A stretch of DNA of 60,829 bases. Origin: Gemmatimonadota bacterium. Lineage in GTDB: Bacteria; Latescibacterota; UBA2968; UBA8231. The stretch covers positions 1-60,829 of the forward strand of contig JAPPEF010000067.1 of the NCBI GenBank assembly GCA_028875335.1. The letters run 5' to 3'. The position numbers and the translations under genes were made by a program. Shown in pieces: positions 43,073 to 52,196 of this stretch (position 1 is the first letter of the stretch; every line of letters begins with the position of its first letter). The notes below the pieces were generated by a model. That model made no database searches and was not told where the DNA came from. It was given only the letters and a program-made list of their open reading frames with translations.

Positions 43073-45343
43073 CTAAAGGTGTTCCTCCAACCAGAGGAAG
43101 AACAAATCCTGCGCCTCGGCGATATTGTCTAGCAATTCAAAGCCGTGGTCGGCGGAGTCTGGAAAAATGCGTAGTTCCTTTGGCTCGGCTGTCTGCGCCT
43201 CTAAGTTGCGAGCGAACTCGACATAGCTGAGAATGACGTCTCCGGTGTCAATTTGATCCTGATCGCCCACCATAAAAAGTATGGACCGCGGGGCAAACGG
43301 TTCGAGGCCGGCTCCGATGACCAACGGCTCTAGTGAAGGGGACCCCCATAGCCCCGGAGAGAGGGAGACACTGGTTTTTATTTGCTCGGGGAAAAAGCCC
43401 GAACTCACGTAGGCCACATTGCCCCCCGAGCCACTACCCACTACCGCGATGCGGCTGACATCGATCTCAGACTGGCTCGGCAGCCAGACCAGCGCGGCTT
43501 GAACATCGCGATAGCTCAGTTCTAGATCCATCAATTCCAAGACCTGTCGGTCATCGGGCAGCGGGGTGTCGCCGTGCCCGCGCATGTCGATGGCCAAGAC
43601 AGAGTAGCCGCGCTCGAGCAAGGCCACGTACGTGCCGGTGTTGTTCAACCAGTCGAATTTGCTCCCCCCCAGATCGTGCAGGAGAATTATCACTGGTAGC
43701 GATTCGCCATCCTGGGCCGTGCCAAAAAGCCCGCTTACCTCGATGCCATCGTTGGACGGGAAGCTAACGTTGAAAATGGAAATGGGATCGGCGCGCCCCG
43801 GCAGACAGAAGGCTGGCCTTGGGTCGTTTAAGTCATAGACCGATACATCTTTCAACACTGAGGGGATGCATCCCGTCAACTGGTTGTCGATGAGGTTTAG
43901 GTATTGCAGGTTGTTGAGTTGTCCCAATGCTTGGGGGATCTCCCCTGTCAACTGGTTGTTGGCGAGGTTTAGCTCTCGTAAGCTGTTGAGTTGTCCGAGC
44001 GTTTCGGGGATGGTTCCCGTCAACTGGTTGTTGGCGAGATCTAGGTATTGCAGGTCGTTGAATTGTCCGAGCGTTTCGGGAATTGGTCCCGTCAACTGGT
44101 TGTCGGCGAGGGACAGGTATTGCAGGCTATTAAGATTGCCCAACGCTTCGGGAATTGGTCCCGTCAACTGGTTGCCGGCGAGGGCCAAGTGTTTCAAGTC
44201 GTTGAGATTGGTCAACGCTTCAGGAATCGGCCCCGTCAACTGGTTGTTGATGAGGTCTAGGTATTGCAGGCTGTTGAGTTGTCCCAATGTTTCGGGAATT
44301 GGTCCCGTCAATTGGTTGTAGCCGAGCCACAGGGATTGCAAATTATTGAGTTGTCCGAGCGTTTCGGGAATTGGCCCCATCAACTGGTTGCTGGCGAGCC
44401 ATAGGTATTGCAGGCTGTTGAGTTGTCCGAGCGTTTCGGGAATCGGTCCCATCAAATCGTTGGAGTAGAGGGACAGGTATTGCAGGCTATCAAGATTGCC
44501 CAACGCTTCGGGAATTGGCCCCATCAACTGGTTGTCGGCGAGGTCTAAGCTATCGACCCGTCCCGCGTCGTCCGTGGTAACGCCGTACCATTGATCGAGC
44601 GGGGACGTGCTGCTGAGCCAGTTAGTGTTGTCTTTCCAGTTATCTCCATCGGTAGCCTCATAGAGCGCGATTAACACAGCCCGATCTTGTTCAATGGCGA
44701 TCTCGACCGTAGTCTGTTCAGTGGCTAAACCGATTCCATCCGGCAACGTCGGGTCAAGCGGATTCGCAATATAGGTCATAATAAGCAGGACGTCCGCTAA
44801 GTTTATCAGGCCGTCCGCGTTGACGTCGCCTAGGGCGATATTGCCTTGATTGGGCGCTACGAAGGAGATGCGTTCCAAGGTATAGAGCAGTACGAGCAGC
44901 GCGTCTGCTATATCGACCTGATTATCGTTGTTGACATCGCCCAGTATGCCCACCACTTGTGCGGCCTTGCCCGCAGCATGCGACCGAGTAGGCTCACCGA
45001 CGGTTATGGCCTCCCCCGTAAAAGTGAACGCCGTGTCCACATGGGTTGTCATATAGGGACCGGAAACGCCCAACCAGTAGCTCGGCCGCTGGGGCACAGA
45101 GACTACGAAGCCTCCTTGGTCATCCACCGGCACACGGGCTAGCACTGCTAGACGCTCCGCGTCGATGATAACCACCTCGGCCTCCGACACCCAAGATCCC
45201 TCAACCGTCACAATCTGGCCTCGTTGGACCTGTTCTGGGCCAGACGGATAGAGCGGGTTGGCAGATTGGTTTTCAGGCTGGCGGTCGCCGTCGCCACAAG
45301 CGATCATCGACAAGGCGAATGTTAGAACAGATAGGCTACGCAT
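43073..45343 (-). CDS. Lipoprotein with dockerin, ten leucine-rich repeats and alpha/beta hydrolase
   Basis: A 756-residue chimera. A lipoprotein signal (lipobox SMIAC, Cys16) is followed by a beta-rich region, a dockerin-type pair of calcium loops (GDVNNDNQVDIADALL and GDVNADGLINLADVLL, about 134-192), ten 24-residue leucine-rich repeats of plant type (261-500; LxxNQLTGPIPE), and an alpha/beta hydrolase (about 520-756) with nucleophile elbow GSGSGG, IDMRGHGD and a terminal SADHGFEL histidine region. It should sit in the outer membrane or face the periplasm. The domain set suggests surface binding coupled to ester hydrolysis; substrate unknown. The repeats are internally near-identical at DNA level. 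Confidence 0.85.
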   Translation of the reverse strand: MRSLSVLTFALSMIACGDGDRQPENQSANPLYPSGPEQVQRGQIVTVEGSWVSEAEVVIIDAERLAVLARVPVDDQGGFVVSVPQRPSYWLGVSGPYMTTHVDTAFTFTGEAITVGEPTRSHAAGKAAQVVGILGDVNNDNQVDIADALLVLLYTLERISFVAPNQGNIALGDVNADGLINLADVLLIMTYIANPLDPTLPDGIGLATEQTTVEIAIEQDRAVLIALYEATDGDNWKDNTNWLSSTSPLDQWYGVTTDDAGRVDSLDLADNQLMGPIPEALGNLDSLQYLSLYSNDLMGPIPETLGQLNSLQYLWLASNQLMGPIPETLGQLNNLQSLWLGYNQLTGPIPETLGQLNSLQYLDLINNQLTGPIPEALTNLNDLKHLALAGNQLTGPIPEALGNLNSLQYLSLADNQLTGPIPETLGQFNDLQYLDLANNQLTGTIPETLGQLNSLRELNLANNQLTGEIPQALGQLNNLQYLNLIDNQLTGCIPSVLKDVSVYDLNDPRPAFCLPGRADPISIFNVSFPSNDGIEVSGLFGTAQDGESLPVIILLHDLGGSKFDWLNNTGTYVALLERGYSVLAIDMRGHGDTPLPDDRQVLELMDLELSYRDVQAALVWLPSQSEIDVSRIAVVGSGSGGNVAYVSSGFFPEQIKTSVSLSPGLWGSPSLEPLVIGAGLEPFAPRSILFMVGDQDQIDTGDVILSYVEFARNLEAQTAEPKELRIFPDSADHGFELLDNIAEAQDLFFLWLEEHL
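43844..44563 (-). repeat. Ten tandem 72-bp repeats encoding leucine-rich repeats
   Basis: Ten consecutive 72-base units encode 24-residue repeats NSLQYLxLxxNQLTGPIPETLGQL-like (consensus given in two parts: NSLQYLDLANNQL and TGPIPETLGQ). The middle units are the most alike at nucleotide level, which is the pattern left by unequal crossing-over, so repeat number may vary between strains. Confidence 0.85.
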
Positions 45344-45361
45344 GGCATGTTTTTTCGATGT

Positions 45362-46171
45362 TCATTCCACAGGTATTTCGTCGTTAAAAACCTGAGTGCG
45401 TTTCATCAGGCGGCGCTGGTCTGGGGGGAAGGCGAGGCGGCGGTGCATGGTCGGGCGGTTGTCGAAGAGGACGAGGTCGCCGACCTGCCACTCGTGGGTC
45501 CAGACGAAGCGCGGCTGTTCGAGATGGGCGTACAGTTTGCCGAGTAGGGCGTCGCTGTCACGGCGGCCGAGGCCGACGACGTATTTGGTCAGATGTGGCC
45601 CTACGTAGAGCGAGCGGCGTCCCGTTTCGGGATGAGTGCGGACGATGGGGTGGGCGATGTGCTCGGGAGGGTTTTGCGCTTCGACGTAGTGGCGATGTAC
45701 GGCGCGCATTCCCTTGAGGCGGGTTTTCCAAGCGTCGTCGAGCGCTTCGTAGGCGGCGGTGCAGTTGCACCACTGGGTCTGGCCGCCCTCTGAGGGGATC
45801 TCCACCGCGTAGAGCACCGACAGGGTGCCGGGACGCTGGAGGTAGGAAAGATCTGAGTGGAAGGGAATCAGCTCGTCGCCTAGTTCGCCGATGGGCTCGC
45901 CGTTTTCCTTGACATTGGAGATGAGGAAAATCTCCTTGACTCGCCGTGGGCGCTGCTTGCGCACGTGCGGCACGGGTTTGCCAAAGTACGCAGTGAAGCG
46001 CACTTGGTCCTCGTCGCTGAGTTGTTGCTGGCGGAAAAAGACCACGCCGTGGTCGAGGAGTGCCTGGCGCACCTGCGCGACTTGGTCGGGCGCAAGCGGT
46101 GCGGACAGATCGCAGCCTTTGACCTCAGCGCCGAGTGCGCCGCCGGTGGGGGCGATTTTTATCTCAGACAT
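45362..46171 (-). CDS. TauD/TfdA-family dioxygenase
   Basis: A 269-residue Fe(II)/2-oxoglutarate dioxygenase. The metal triad is H105-x-D107 in IPFHSDLSY and H243 in NRPTMHRRL, with R258 in KRTQVF for 2-oxoglutarate. Relatives oxidise taurine, sulfonates, 2,4-D, carnitine or quaternary amines; the substrate is unknown. It overlaps the end of the TIM-barrel gene by eight bases and is the last gene of the cysS-M81-isomerase-dioxygenase unit. Confidence 0.9.
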   Translation of the reverse strand: MSEIKIAPTGGALGAEVKGCDLSAPLAPDQVAQVRQALLDHGVVFFRQQQLSDEDQVRFTAYFGKPVPHVRKQRPRRVKEIFLISNVKENGEPIGELGDELIPFHSDLSYLQRPGTLSVLYAVEIPSEGGQTQWCNCTAAYEALDDAWKTRLKGMRAVHRHYVEAQNPPEHIAHPIVRTHPETGRRSLYVGPHLTKYVVGLGRRDSDALLGKLYAHLEQPRFVWTHEWQVGDLVLFDNRPTMHRRLAFPPDQRRLMKRTQVFNDEIPVE

Positions 46172-46925
46172 CGCAGACGGAGAAGGCGTGGGCTAGCGAA
46201 TCAGCGGGATCGCCCTTGGGTCGGTACTCGTGGCCGACGTAGCCCTCGTAGGAAGTGGCGGCGATGGCCTGCATGATCGGTGGGTAGTAGATCTCCTGCT
46301 GGTCGTCGAGGTCACGGCGGCCGGGGTTGCCGGCCGTGTGGAAGTGGCCGATGCAGTCGATGTGGTCGGTGATGTTGCGGATGAGATCGCCTTCCATGAT
46401 CTGCATGTGGTAGATGTCGTAGAGGAGCTTAAAGCGGGGCGAGTCGATGGCCCGACAGAGGGCCACGCCCCAAGCGGTGCGATCGCACTGGTAGTCGGGA
46501 TGGTTGACGCGCGAGTTGAGCAATTCCATGCAGAGCGTAATGCCTTTTTCCTCGGCGGCCCCGGTGACGCGGCGCAGGCCGGCGACGCAGTTGGCGAGAC
46601 CCTCTTCAGAAGACCGGCCTTCGCTGTTGCCGGAAAAGCAAATCAGCGAGGGGATGCTGTGTTCAACGGCGAGGTCGATGTTGGCGAGTAGTTCGTCTTC
46701 GATGCGGTCGTGATTCTCGGGTTTGTTGAGGCCGTCGGGTAGGGAAGCGTGGCCGGAGACGATGGCGATGGCGAGGCCGTGGTCTTGGATCAGCGGCCAG
46801 TGTTCTTGGGCCGCCATTTCTACGGATTGGTAGCCGATGCGGGCGGCGGCAGCGACGATTTCCTGCGGACTGAGGCCGCTGCCGGCGAAGGGATTGAAGC
46901 AGACGGATTGTTTGATGGCAGGCAT
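46164..46925 (-). CDS. Hydroxypyruvate isomerase-like TIM-barrel protein
   Basis: A 253-residue sugar-phosphate isomerase/epimerase-type TIM barrel. KQSVCFNPFAGSG starts the first strand; metal-binding-type residues are in CMELLNSRVNHPDYQ, LLYDIYHMQIMEGDL and GHFHTAGNPGRRDLD, and the ending YEGYVGHEYRPKGD is typical of hydroxypyruvate isomerase (Hyi). The frame is open upstream, but ATG at 46925 has AGGAGCC nine bases before it and matches the family start. It is five bases behind the M81 gene. Confidence 0.88.
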   Translation of the reverse strand: MPAIKQSVCFNPFAGSGLSPQEIVAAAARIGYQSVEMAAQEHWPLIQDHGLAIAIVSGHASLPDGLNKPENHDRIEDELLANIDLAVEHSIPSLICFSGNSEGRSSEEGLANCVAGLRRVTGAAEEKGITLCMELLNSRVNHPDYQCDRTAWGVALCRAIDSPRFKLLYDIYHMQIMEGDLIRNITDHIDCIGHFHTAGNPGRRDLDDQQEIYYPPIMQAIAATSYEGYVGHEYRPKGDPADSLAHAFSVCDV

Positions 46926-46929
46926 AAAA

Positions 46930-48417
46930 CTAGGCTCCTGTGCCGAACATTTCGGCGACCGGGGTAAAAGGGGCATCGAGTTCGAGTGGGTACATGGGCC
47001 GCTGGCAGACGCGGTGCCCGAGGGTGGGTAAGTTCGCACTGGTCGAGCCAAGGGCATCGATGTTGAAGTTTATCTCGGCCCATTCGTCGAAAAAGTGCCA
47101 TTGGCAGTGAGGCGACTTGATGACGATGAGGTCGTAGTCCTTAGGGTTGATGTCGTGGGCGATAAAGACCGAGCGATCGATGAAGGGCACCGAGCGGCTG
47201 ACGCAGACGATGGTGAGGTTGTCGCTTTCCAGCACGACCGTAGGCCCGGCGTGCTGGGGTGTGTTCCAAGATTCGCAGAGATATTCGCCGTCGCCGAGTT
47301 GGGTGACTTCGACTTCTAGGTCGAGCGGGGCAAAGCGCGAGTCGAGTGAGCCGCCTAAAACCACGTGGATGCGCGCGCCGAGTCCGGCGTCGTGGGCCAT
47401 GTACACGGCGGGCGCATCCACCAGCGGCGCGAGCACTTGGCCGGAGTACCCGCTGGCGTGCAGAGCTTGGAGCAGCACGTTGCTGTCGCCGGTCGCGCCC
47501 GAAGAGGGGGCATCGGCCGCGTCGGTGAAGAGCACTGGACCGTTGTATTGGGCGGCTTGGGCCACGGCGTCTTCGACCGATACGAGGTCGGGCTGCATGA
47601 GAGCGCGGTGTTCCCAGAAGTCAGTGGCGAGGTGCAGGGCCTCGCTGCGGGCGAGGTCGGGGTCGGCATCGGCCACGACGATGGCTTGGGAGCACAGCTC
47701 GGGCACATCGGTGAACGGGTTGCCGATCATCATGCCGGCGGCGAGAATGTCGGGCTGCTCCTCTAGGGCTTGGCAGTAGCGGATGGTCTCGCCGTACACG
47801 CCCGAGGCGGTGATGAGTTCGTTGCCGCGCACGAGCGCGGGCACCCGCACGCGGGCTACTACGGGTTGCGCACCAGCGAGGACTTGGAGGAGCAAGTACG
47901 CGGCGCGGCGGCCGGTGTCGGCCAAATCGACGTGCGGATAGGTGTGATAAATGGCGAGGCCGTTCGAGTGCTCCAGCATGCGGTGGGTGAGGATGCCGTG
48001 GAGGTCTTGCGAGATCACGATGGGGAAGTCTGGGCCAGCGCTGCGGCGAATCTCTTGCAGCAGGTAGCCCTCTGGGTCCAACTCTTGGGTGCAGCCCATG
48101 GCACCGTGCAGACAGAAGTACATGCCGTCGGCTTCGGCTAGGTGCGGTGTGACCGCGTCGAGTAGCTCGGCGGCAAGGCGCTCGAAGTCCTGTTGGTCTA
48201 AAGGCCCGGCCGAAGGGGCGACGGCCCCGTACGTGGGGATGACGTCAACGTGGCTGTCGGCGAAGACCTGCAAGGCACCGCACAGCTCGGTCTCGCGGCC
48301 TTGATGATAGGTGAGCAACTCGGGGCCGCGGCGAATGGAGAAGTTGTCGTACGTGCCGATGACCGGGTTGAAGGAGGAGATTTCTTGCTTGCACTCGGCG
48401 ACGAGGATGCGGGACAT
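46930..48417 (-). CDS. M81 family metallopeptidase (MlrC-like)
   Basis: A 495-residue protein beginning MSRILVAECKQEISSFNP, characteristic of the M81/MlrC family (microcystinase C and relatives). Metal-binding-type residues occur in FCLHGAMG, SQDLHGILTHRM and YHTYPHVDLADTGRRAA. Family members hydrolyse small linear peptides or amide bonds, but most are uncharacterised. No signal peptide. It lies 14 bases behind cysS and five before the isomerase gene. Confidence 0.88.
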   Translation of the reverse strand: MSRILVAECKQEISSFNPVIGTYDNFSIRRGPELLTYHQGRETELCGALQVFADSHVDVIPTYGAVAPSAGPLDQQDFERLAAELLDAVTPHLAEADGMYFCLHGAMGCTQELDPEGYLLQEIRRSAGPDFPIVISQDLHGILTHRMLEHSNGLAIYHTYPHVDLADTGRRAAYLLLQVLAGAQPVVARVRVPALVRGNELITASGVYGETIRYCQALEEQPDILAAGMMIGNPFTDVPELCSQAIVVADADPDLARSEALHLATDFWEHRALMQPDLVSVEDAVAQAAQYNGPVLFTDAADAPSSGATGDSNVLLQALHASGYSGQVLAPLVDAPAVYMAHDAGLGARIHVVLGGSLDSRFAPLDLEVEVTQLGDGEYLCESWNTPQHAGPTVVLESDNLTIVCVSRSVPFIDRSVFIAHDINPKDYDLIVIKSPHCQWHFFDEWAEINFNIDALGSTSANLPTLGHRVCQRPMYPLELDAPFTPVAEMFGTGA

Positions 48418-48431
48418 GGGCGTCCGTTCGG

Positions 48432-49814
48432 TTAGGTTTTGAGCGGGCGAATGTTGGGGCCTTGGGGGGTGTCTTCGATCTCGTAGCCGGCCGCGGTGAT
48501 TTCGTCGCGCAGGGCGTCGGCCGTGGCCCAGTCCTTGGCGTCACGGGCCTGTTGGCGCTGGGCGGCGAGCGCGTGAATCGCGTCGGGGACTTCATCTTCC
48601 TCTTGCGGCGTCCACGTGGCCAGCCCCAAGCCCATGACTTGGTCGAAGTGCAGGAGCGTGGCCTTCTTGGCCGCGTCGGGAAGATCGTCGGCCACGAGTT
48701 CCCAGCACAGGGCGAGGACGCGCGGCATGTTGAGGTCGTCTTCGACGCGCTCTTTGAACTCGGCCACGTAGCGGTCGTTGGGTTCTGAAGGTTCACCCCA
48801 AGCGTGGGCGGCTGTGCGCAGCCGGTCGAGGGCTGTGGCCGCGCCGCTGAGACTTTCCCAAGTGAAGGAGAGCTTGGCCCGGTAGCGCGCCCCGAGGCAG
48901 AAAAAGCGGTACGCGAGGGGGTCGTACCCTTCTTCGACGAGGGATTCAAGGCGCAGGAAGTCGCCACTCGACTTGGACATCTTCTCCCCGTCGAGCTGCA
49001 AAAACGCGCCGTGGAGCCAGAATTCGGCTAGCCGCGTGTCGTAGCAGGCTTGGGCTTGGGCGATCTCGTTGGTGTGGTGGACCGGGATGTGATCCTCGCC
49101 GCCGCAGTGGATGTCGAAGTACGGCCCTAAATACTTGGCCGCCATGGCCGTGCATTCGATGTGCCAACCGGGGAAGCCGCGTCCCCACGGGCTGTCCCAT
49201 TCCATCTGTCGCTGCGTCTCCGCTGAGCTGAACTTCCACAGCGCGAAGTCTGTGACGCGGCGCTTTTGCCCGAGATCGACGCGTTGGCCGCCTTGCAAGC
49301 CCGCGATGTCGAGGCGGGCGAGGTGGCCGTAGTCGCGCAGGCGTGAGGTGTCGAAGTACAGGCCGTCGTCCGTGCGGTACGCGTAGCCTTTTTCCTCGAT
49401 GGCGGCGATGGCCGCAATCTGCTCGCGGATGTGGTCGGTGGCCCGGCACCAGACGTGAGGGGTGAGCACGTTGAGCCAGTCGAGCTTTTCTTGGAAATCC
49501 GCGGTGTAGCGCTCGGCGATTTCCCAAGCCGTCAGGCCGGTGCGCCGCGCGCCGGCTTCCATCTTGTCTTCGCCGGTGTCCGCGTCGGAGGTCAGGTGCC
49601 CCACGTCGGTGATGTTGACGACGTGGTGGACCTCATAGCCGCTGTATTCGAGGGCGCGCCGGAGGATGTCTTCGAAGATGTAGGTGCGCAGGTTGCCGAT
49701 GTGCTGGTAGTTGTATACGGTCGGACCGCAGGCGTATAGGCGTACTTGGGGCGGCGCGAGCGGCGTAAAGGGGCGCTCTTGGCGGGCATAAGTATCAAAA
49801 AGATGCAAGGTCAT
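48432..49814 (-). CDS. cysS: Cysteinyl-tRNA synthetase
   Basis: Class I aminoacyl-tRNA synthetase of 460 residues that attaches cysteine to tRNA-Cys. Seen: ACGPTVYNYQHIGNLRTY (the zinc-binding Cys and HIGH-like HIGN motif), WHIECTAMAAKYLGPYFDIHCGGEDHIPVHHTNEIAQ in two parts (zinc ligands in GWHIECTAM and GGEDHIPVHH), KMSKS in GEKMSKSSG, and a C-terminal anticodon-binding domain. Length and motifs are standard. It is upstream of the M81, isomerase and dioxygenase genes on the same strand. Confidence 0.97.
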   Translation of the reverse strand: MTLHLFDTYARQERPFTPLAPPQVRLYACGPTVYNYQHIGNLRTYIFEDILRRALEYSGYEVHHVVNITDVGHLTSDADTGEDKMEAGARRTGLTAWEIAERYTADFQEKLDWLNVLTPHVWCRATDHIREQIAAIAAIEEKGYAYRTDDGLYFDTSRLRDYGHLARLDIAGLQGGQRVDLGQKRRVTDFALWKFSSAETQRQMEWDSPWGRGFPGWHIECTAMAAKYLGPYFDIHCGGEDHIPVHHTNEIAQAQACYDTRLAEFWLHGAFLQLDGEKMSKSSGDFLRLESLVEEGYDPLAYRFFCLGARYRAKLSFTWESLSGAATALDRLRTAAHAWGEPSEPNDRYVAEFKERVEDDLNMPRVLALCWELVADDLPDAAKKATLLHFDQVMGLGLATWTPQEEDEVPDAIHALAAQRQQARDAKDWATADALRDEITAAGYEIEDTPQGPNIRPLKT

Positions 49815-49857
49815 AAGTCTATTAAAGAGGGGTTAGGAGCAAGCTGTGGCAATGGGG

Positions 49858-50865
49858 CTATAACTCGTCGATGGCTACTTCGCGTCCTTCCATCGCGCTT
49901 TTGACTGCCGCAAAAACCATGGCCATGGATTTGAGGTTGTCGGCCGCGTTGCACTCGGGCGTGCGACCTTCTTCAATGGCGGCGACGAATTCTCGCAGCA
50001 CGGGATTCTGGCCTTGGCCGCCGTCGTCATCGAGGGGGAGCTGTCGCCTGATTTTGGGATCGGCGCGGTGTGAGTGGGTGTGGTACAGGTCGAAGCCCTC
50101 CCACGTCAGCGTGCCGCGCGGCCCCTCGTAGCGCCACTCGCCGTTGTGCCCGGCGGGTACGTGCCCGACCGTGCAGCCGATACCGCGATGCGTGGCGATG
50201 GCACCGTTGGCAAAGCGGAAGAGGATCATCTGAGCGGCGTCGCCTTGGTGCCAGCCCCAGGGGAGGTTCCAAGTGAGGGCGTGCGCGCTCACAGGGTCTT
50301 GGCCGAGAGTGTAGCGCATCATGTCGAAGTGGTGAATGCCCATGTCAGTGAGGAACATATACGGCTCGGTGACGTAGTGCGAGCCGGGCGAGTCGGCCCA
50401 ATTGACGTAGAGCGAGACATCGAGCTGGCCGACCGGGCCGATGAGATCCTCGGTGAGTAGGCGGCGAGTCGTGCGTGGCAGGCCGTTGAACCGGTAGTTC
50501 TGGGTGATCATGTGCGCGACGCCGGCTTGAGTGCCGGCCTCCACTACGCGCCGGGCGGCCTCGTACTGGTCGCTGAGGGGCTTTTCTCCGAGCAGGTGTA
50601 GGCCCGCGGCAAAAGTCTGCATGGCGATTTCTTCGTGGATGGCTGGCGGCGTCACGTCGAGGACGAAGTCGGCTTGCACGGCTGCGCAGGCCTCGCCGAG
50701 GTCGCGGTAGATGGAACGCTCGGCGAGTGCGCATTGTGCGACCGCGCGCTCGCGGTTTTGCGCGCTCGGCTCGACACAGGCGACTACATCGACGTCCTGC
50801 TGCTTCCGGCATTGGTCGAGCCAATAGCGGCCCCTGCCGCCCAACCCTACGAGTATGGCTTTCAT
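49858..50865 (-). CDS. Gfo/Idh/MocA family oxidoreductase
   Basis: A 335-residue NAD(P)-dependent dehydrogenase. N-terminal Rossmann motif VGLGGRGRYW, the family motif LGEKPLSD, and the C-terminal alpha/beta domain with DMGIHHFDMMRYTLG where an Asp/His pair supplies the catalytic residues. The sugar or cyclitol substrate is unknown. It is 43 bases upstream of cysS and divergent from the lipoprotein gene at 51030. Confidence 0.9.
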   Translation of the reverse strand: MKAILVGLGGRGRYWLDQCRKQQDVDVVACVEPSAQNRERAVAQCALAERSIYRDLGEACAAVQADFVLDVTPPAIHEEIAMQTFAAGLHLLGEKPLSDQYEAARRVVEAGTQAGVAHMITQNYRFNGLPRTTRRLLTEDLIGPVGQLDVSLYVNWADSPGSHYVTEPYMFLTDMGIHHFDMMRYTLGQDPVSAHALTWNLPWGWHQGDAAQMILFRFANGAIATHRGIGCTVGHVPAGHNGEWRYEGPRGTLTWEGFDLYHTHSHRADPKIRRQLPLDDDGGQGQNPVLREFVAAIEEGRTPECNAADNLKSMAMVFAAVKSAMEGREVAIDEL

Positions 50866-51029
50866 CGGAGTCCTTTCTCTTTATTTTCTTTAAATAAAGG
50901 GCTTGGTCTGCGGCCGGGCCAGTCATTAGAAGAAATTGACACGGTTGAAGTGCAGGGCTACTTTTGGGCGCTTTCAACGAGGGGTGCCATAGTGCGCCTT
51001 TCGCCCCCTTGACGCTGAGGTACACTCTT

Positions 51030-52196
51030 TTGGCTATACCGCATAAGGCGTCCACACGCCTCGTCCTCGCGATTCTCGCGTGGTGCTTGAGTGGGAGTTG
51101 CACTCGGGAAAATACCGAGGAACTAGCGCCCGGGGTGGTGTCCTACGAGATCCATTTGCCCGAAGGACCGTGGAGGATACACGTGGTGGAAGTGGATCTG
51201 CCGCGCGCTTGGGCGGCGGGCATCCGCGTGCGCACGGCCAAGCAGGAAGAGGCGCAAAAAACCAGTAGCTTGGCCTCTGGTGCTTTAGCGGCCATAAACG
51301 GGGACTTTTTATTTCCCGGCGAGTCTAACCAGCCAGCCGGGTTATATATCGAGTCCGGCAATCTCATCCGCATCCCTCAGCGGCGCTCGGCCTTTGCCAT
51401 TACCGAGGCGGGCCAGCCCTTGATCGCAGTGTACAAGATGGAATTGGGTTTGTTGACGGCCGAAGGCGAGCAGCTACACGTCGCGGGCTTTAATCGCGAG
51501 CCAACGCTCGGGGAGTTGTCCGTGTTCAACGAGCGCGCGCATATGCAGGGAGATTCGCTGCAAGCGGCCACGGGTTTTTTGTTGCAAGGGTTGGGCAATA
51601 CCTCCATCGCCAACGACACGATCTCCGTTTGGGTTCAACAAGTCCGGCGGGAGGCTTGGCCGCTCTCCCTCCAGCGCGACCAATGGCTGTTGGCCGCCGA
51701 TGCCGAATACGAGGCGACAGAGCAGATTGCCTTGGGCGACACAGTGCAACTGTATTGCCGACTGTTGCCAGCCCGCGCCAAGTTGATGGAGGCCATCAGC
51801 GGGGGACCGCGCATCCTGCGCGATGGCGCAGTATCCATTGAAGTAGAACAGGAGCGGCTCAGCCGCGGCTTTGCCGACAAGCGGCACCCGCGCACGGCCA
51901 TTGGATATTCCCAAGATGAGCAGGTGCTTTTTATGATTGTGGTCGATGGGCGGCAACCAGGGTACAGCGTTGGCATGAGCTTGCAGGAGTTGGCCGAATT
52001 TATGTGCACGCGCTTGGCCGAATTTTCTCGCGCCAAGGCCAATGCCTATCAGGGGTTAAACCTCGATGGTGGTGGCTCGACGACGATGGTCGTAGGCGAA
52101 CAGGTGATCAACAGGCCCTCCGATCCCACGGGCGAGCGGCCGGTGGTCAATGCTCTTTTAGTCGTAGCGGACACTCGGGACGAGGAGCGGCCCTAG
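51030..52196 (+). CDS. Phosphodiester glycosidase (NAGPA-domain) lipoprotein
   Basis: A 388-residue protein with a lipoprotein signal MAIPHKASTRLVLAILAWCLSGSC; the modified Cys is in LSGSC. The body carries the NAGPA/phosphodiester alpha-N-acetylglucosaminidase-type domain: AAINGDFLF, MEAISGGPRILRDG, RHPRTAIGYSQD and NLDGGGSTTMVV are family hallmarks. Such domains cleave sugar phosphodiesters, for instance in exopolysaccharide or cell-wall turnover. TTG at 51030 is preferred because GAGG is nine bases upstream and it gives a proper signal peptide; an ATG at 50964 would add 22 unlikely residues. Its stop shares one base with the next gene's start. Confidence 0.85.
   Translation: MAIPHKASTRLVLAILAWCLSGSCTRENTEELAPGVVSYEIHLPEGPWRIHVVEVDLPRAWAAGIRVRTAKQEEAQKTSSLASGALAAINGDFLFPGESNQPAGLYIESGNLIRIPQRRSAFAITEAGQPLIAVYKMELGLLTAEGEQLHVAGFNREPTLGELSVFNERAHMQGDSLQAATGFLLQGLGNTSIANDTISVWVQQVRREAWPLSLQRDQWLLAADAEYEATEQIALGDTVQLYCRLLPARAKLMEAISGGPRILRDGAVSIEVEQERLSRGFADKRHPRTAIGYSQDEQVLFMIVVDGRQPGYSVGMSLQELAEFMCTRLAEFSRAKANAYQGLNLDGGGSTTMVVGEQVINRPSDPTGERPVVNALLVVADTRDEERP

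Noticed and set aside
43866..44321. Repetitive plus-strand frame and regularly spaced repeats, possible CRISPR
   Set aside because: The 72-base units are contiguous and encode leucine-rich repeats on the other strand; there are no unique spacers.
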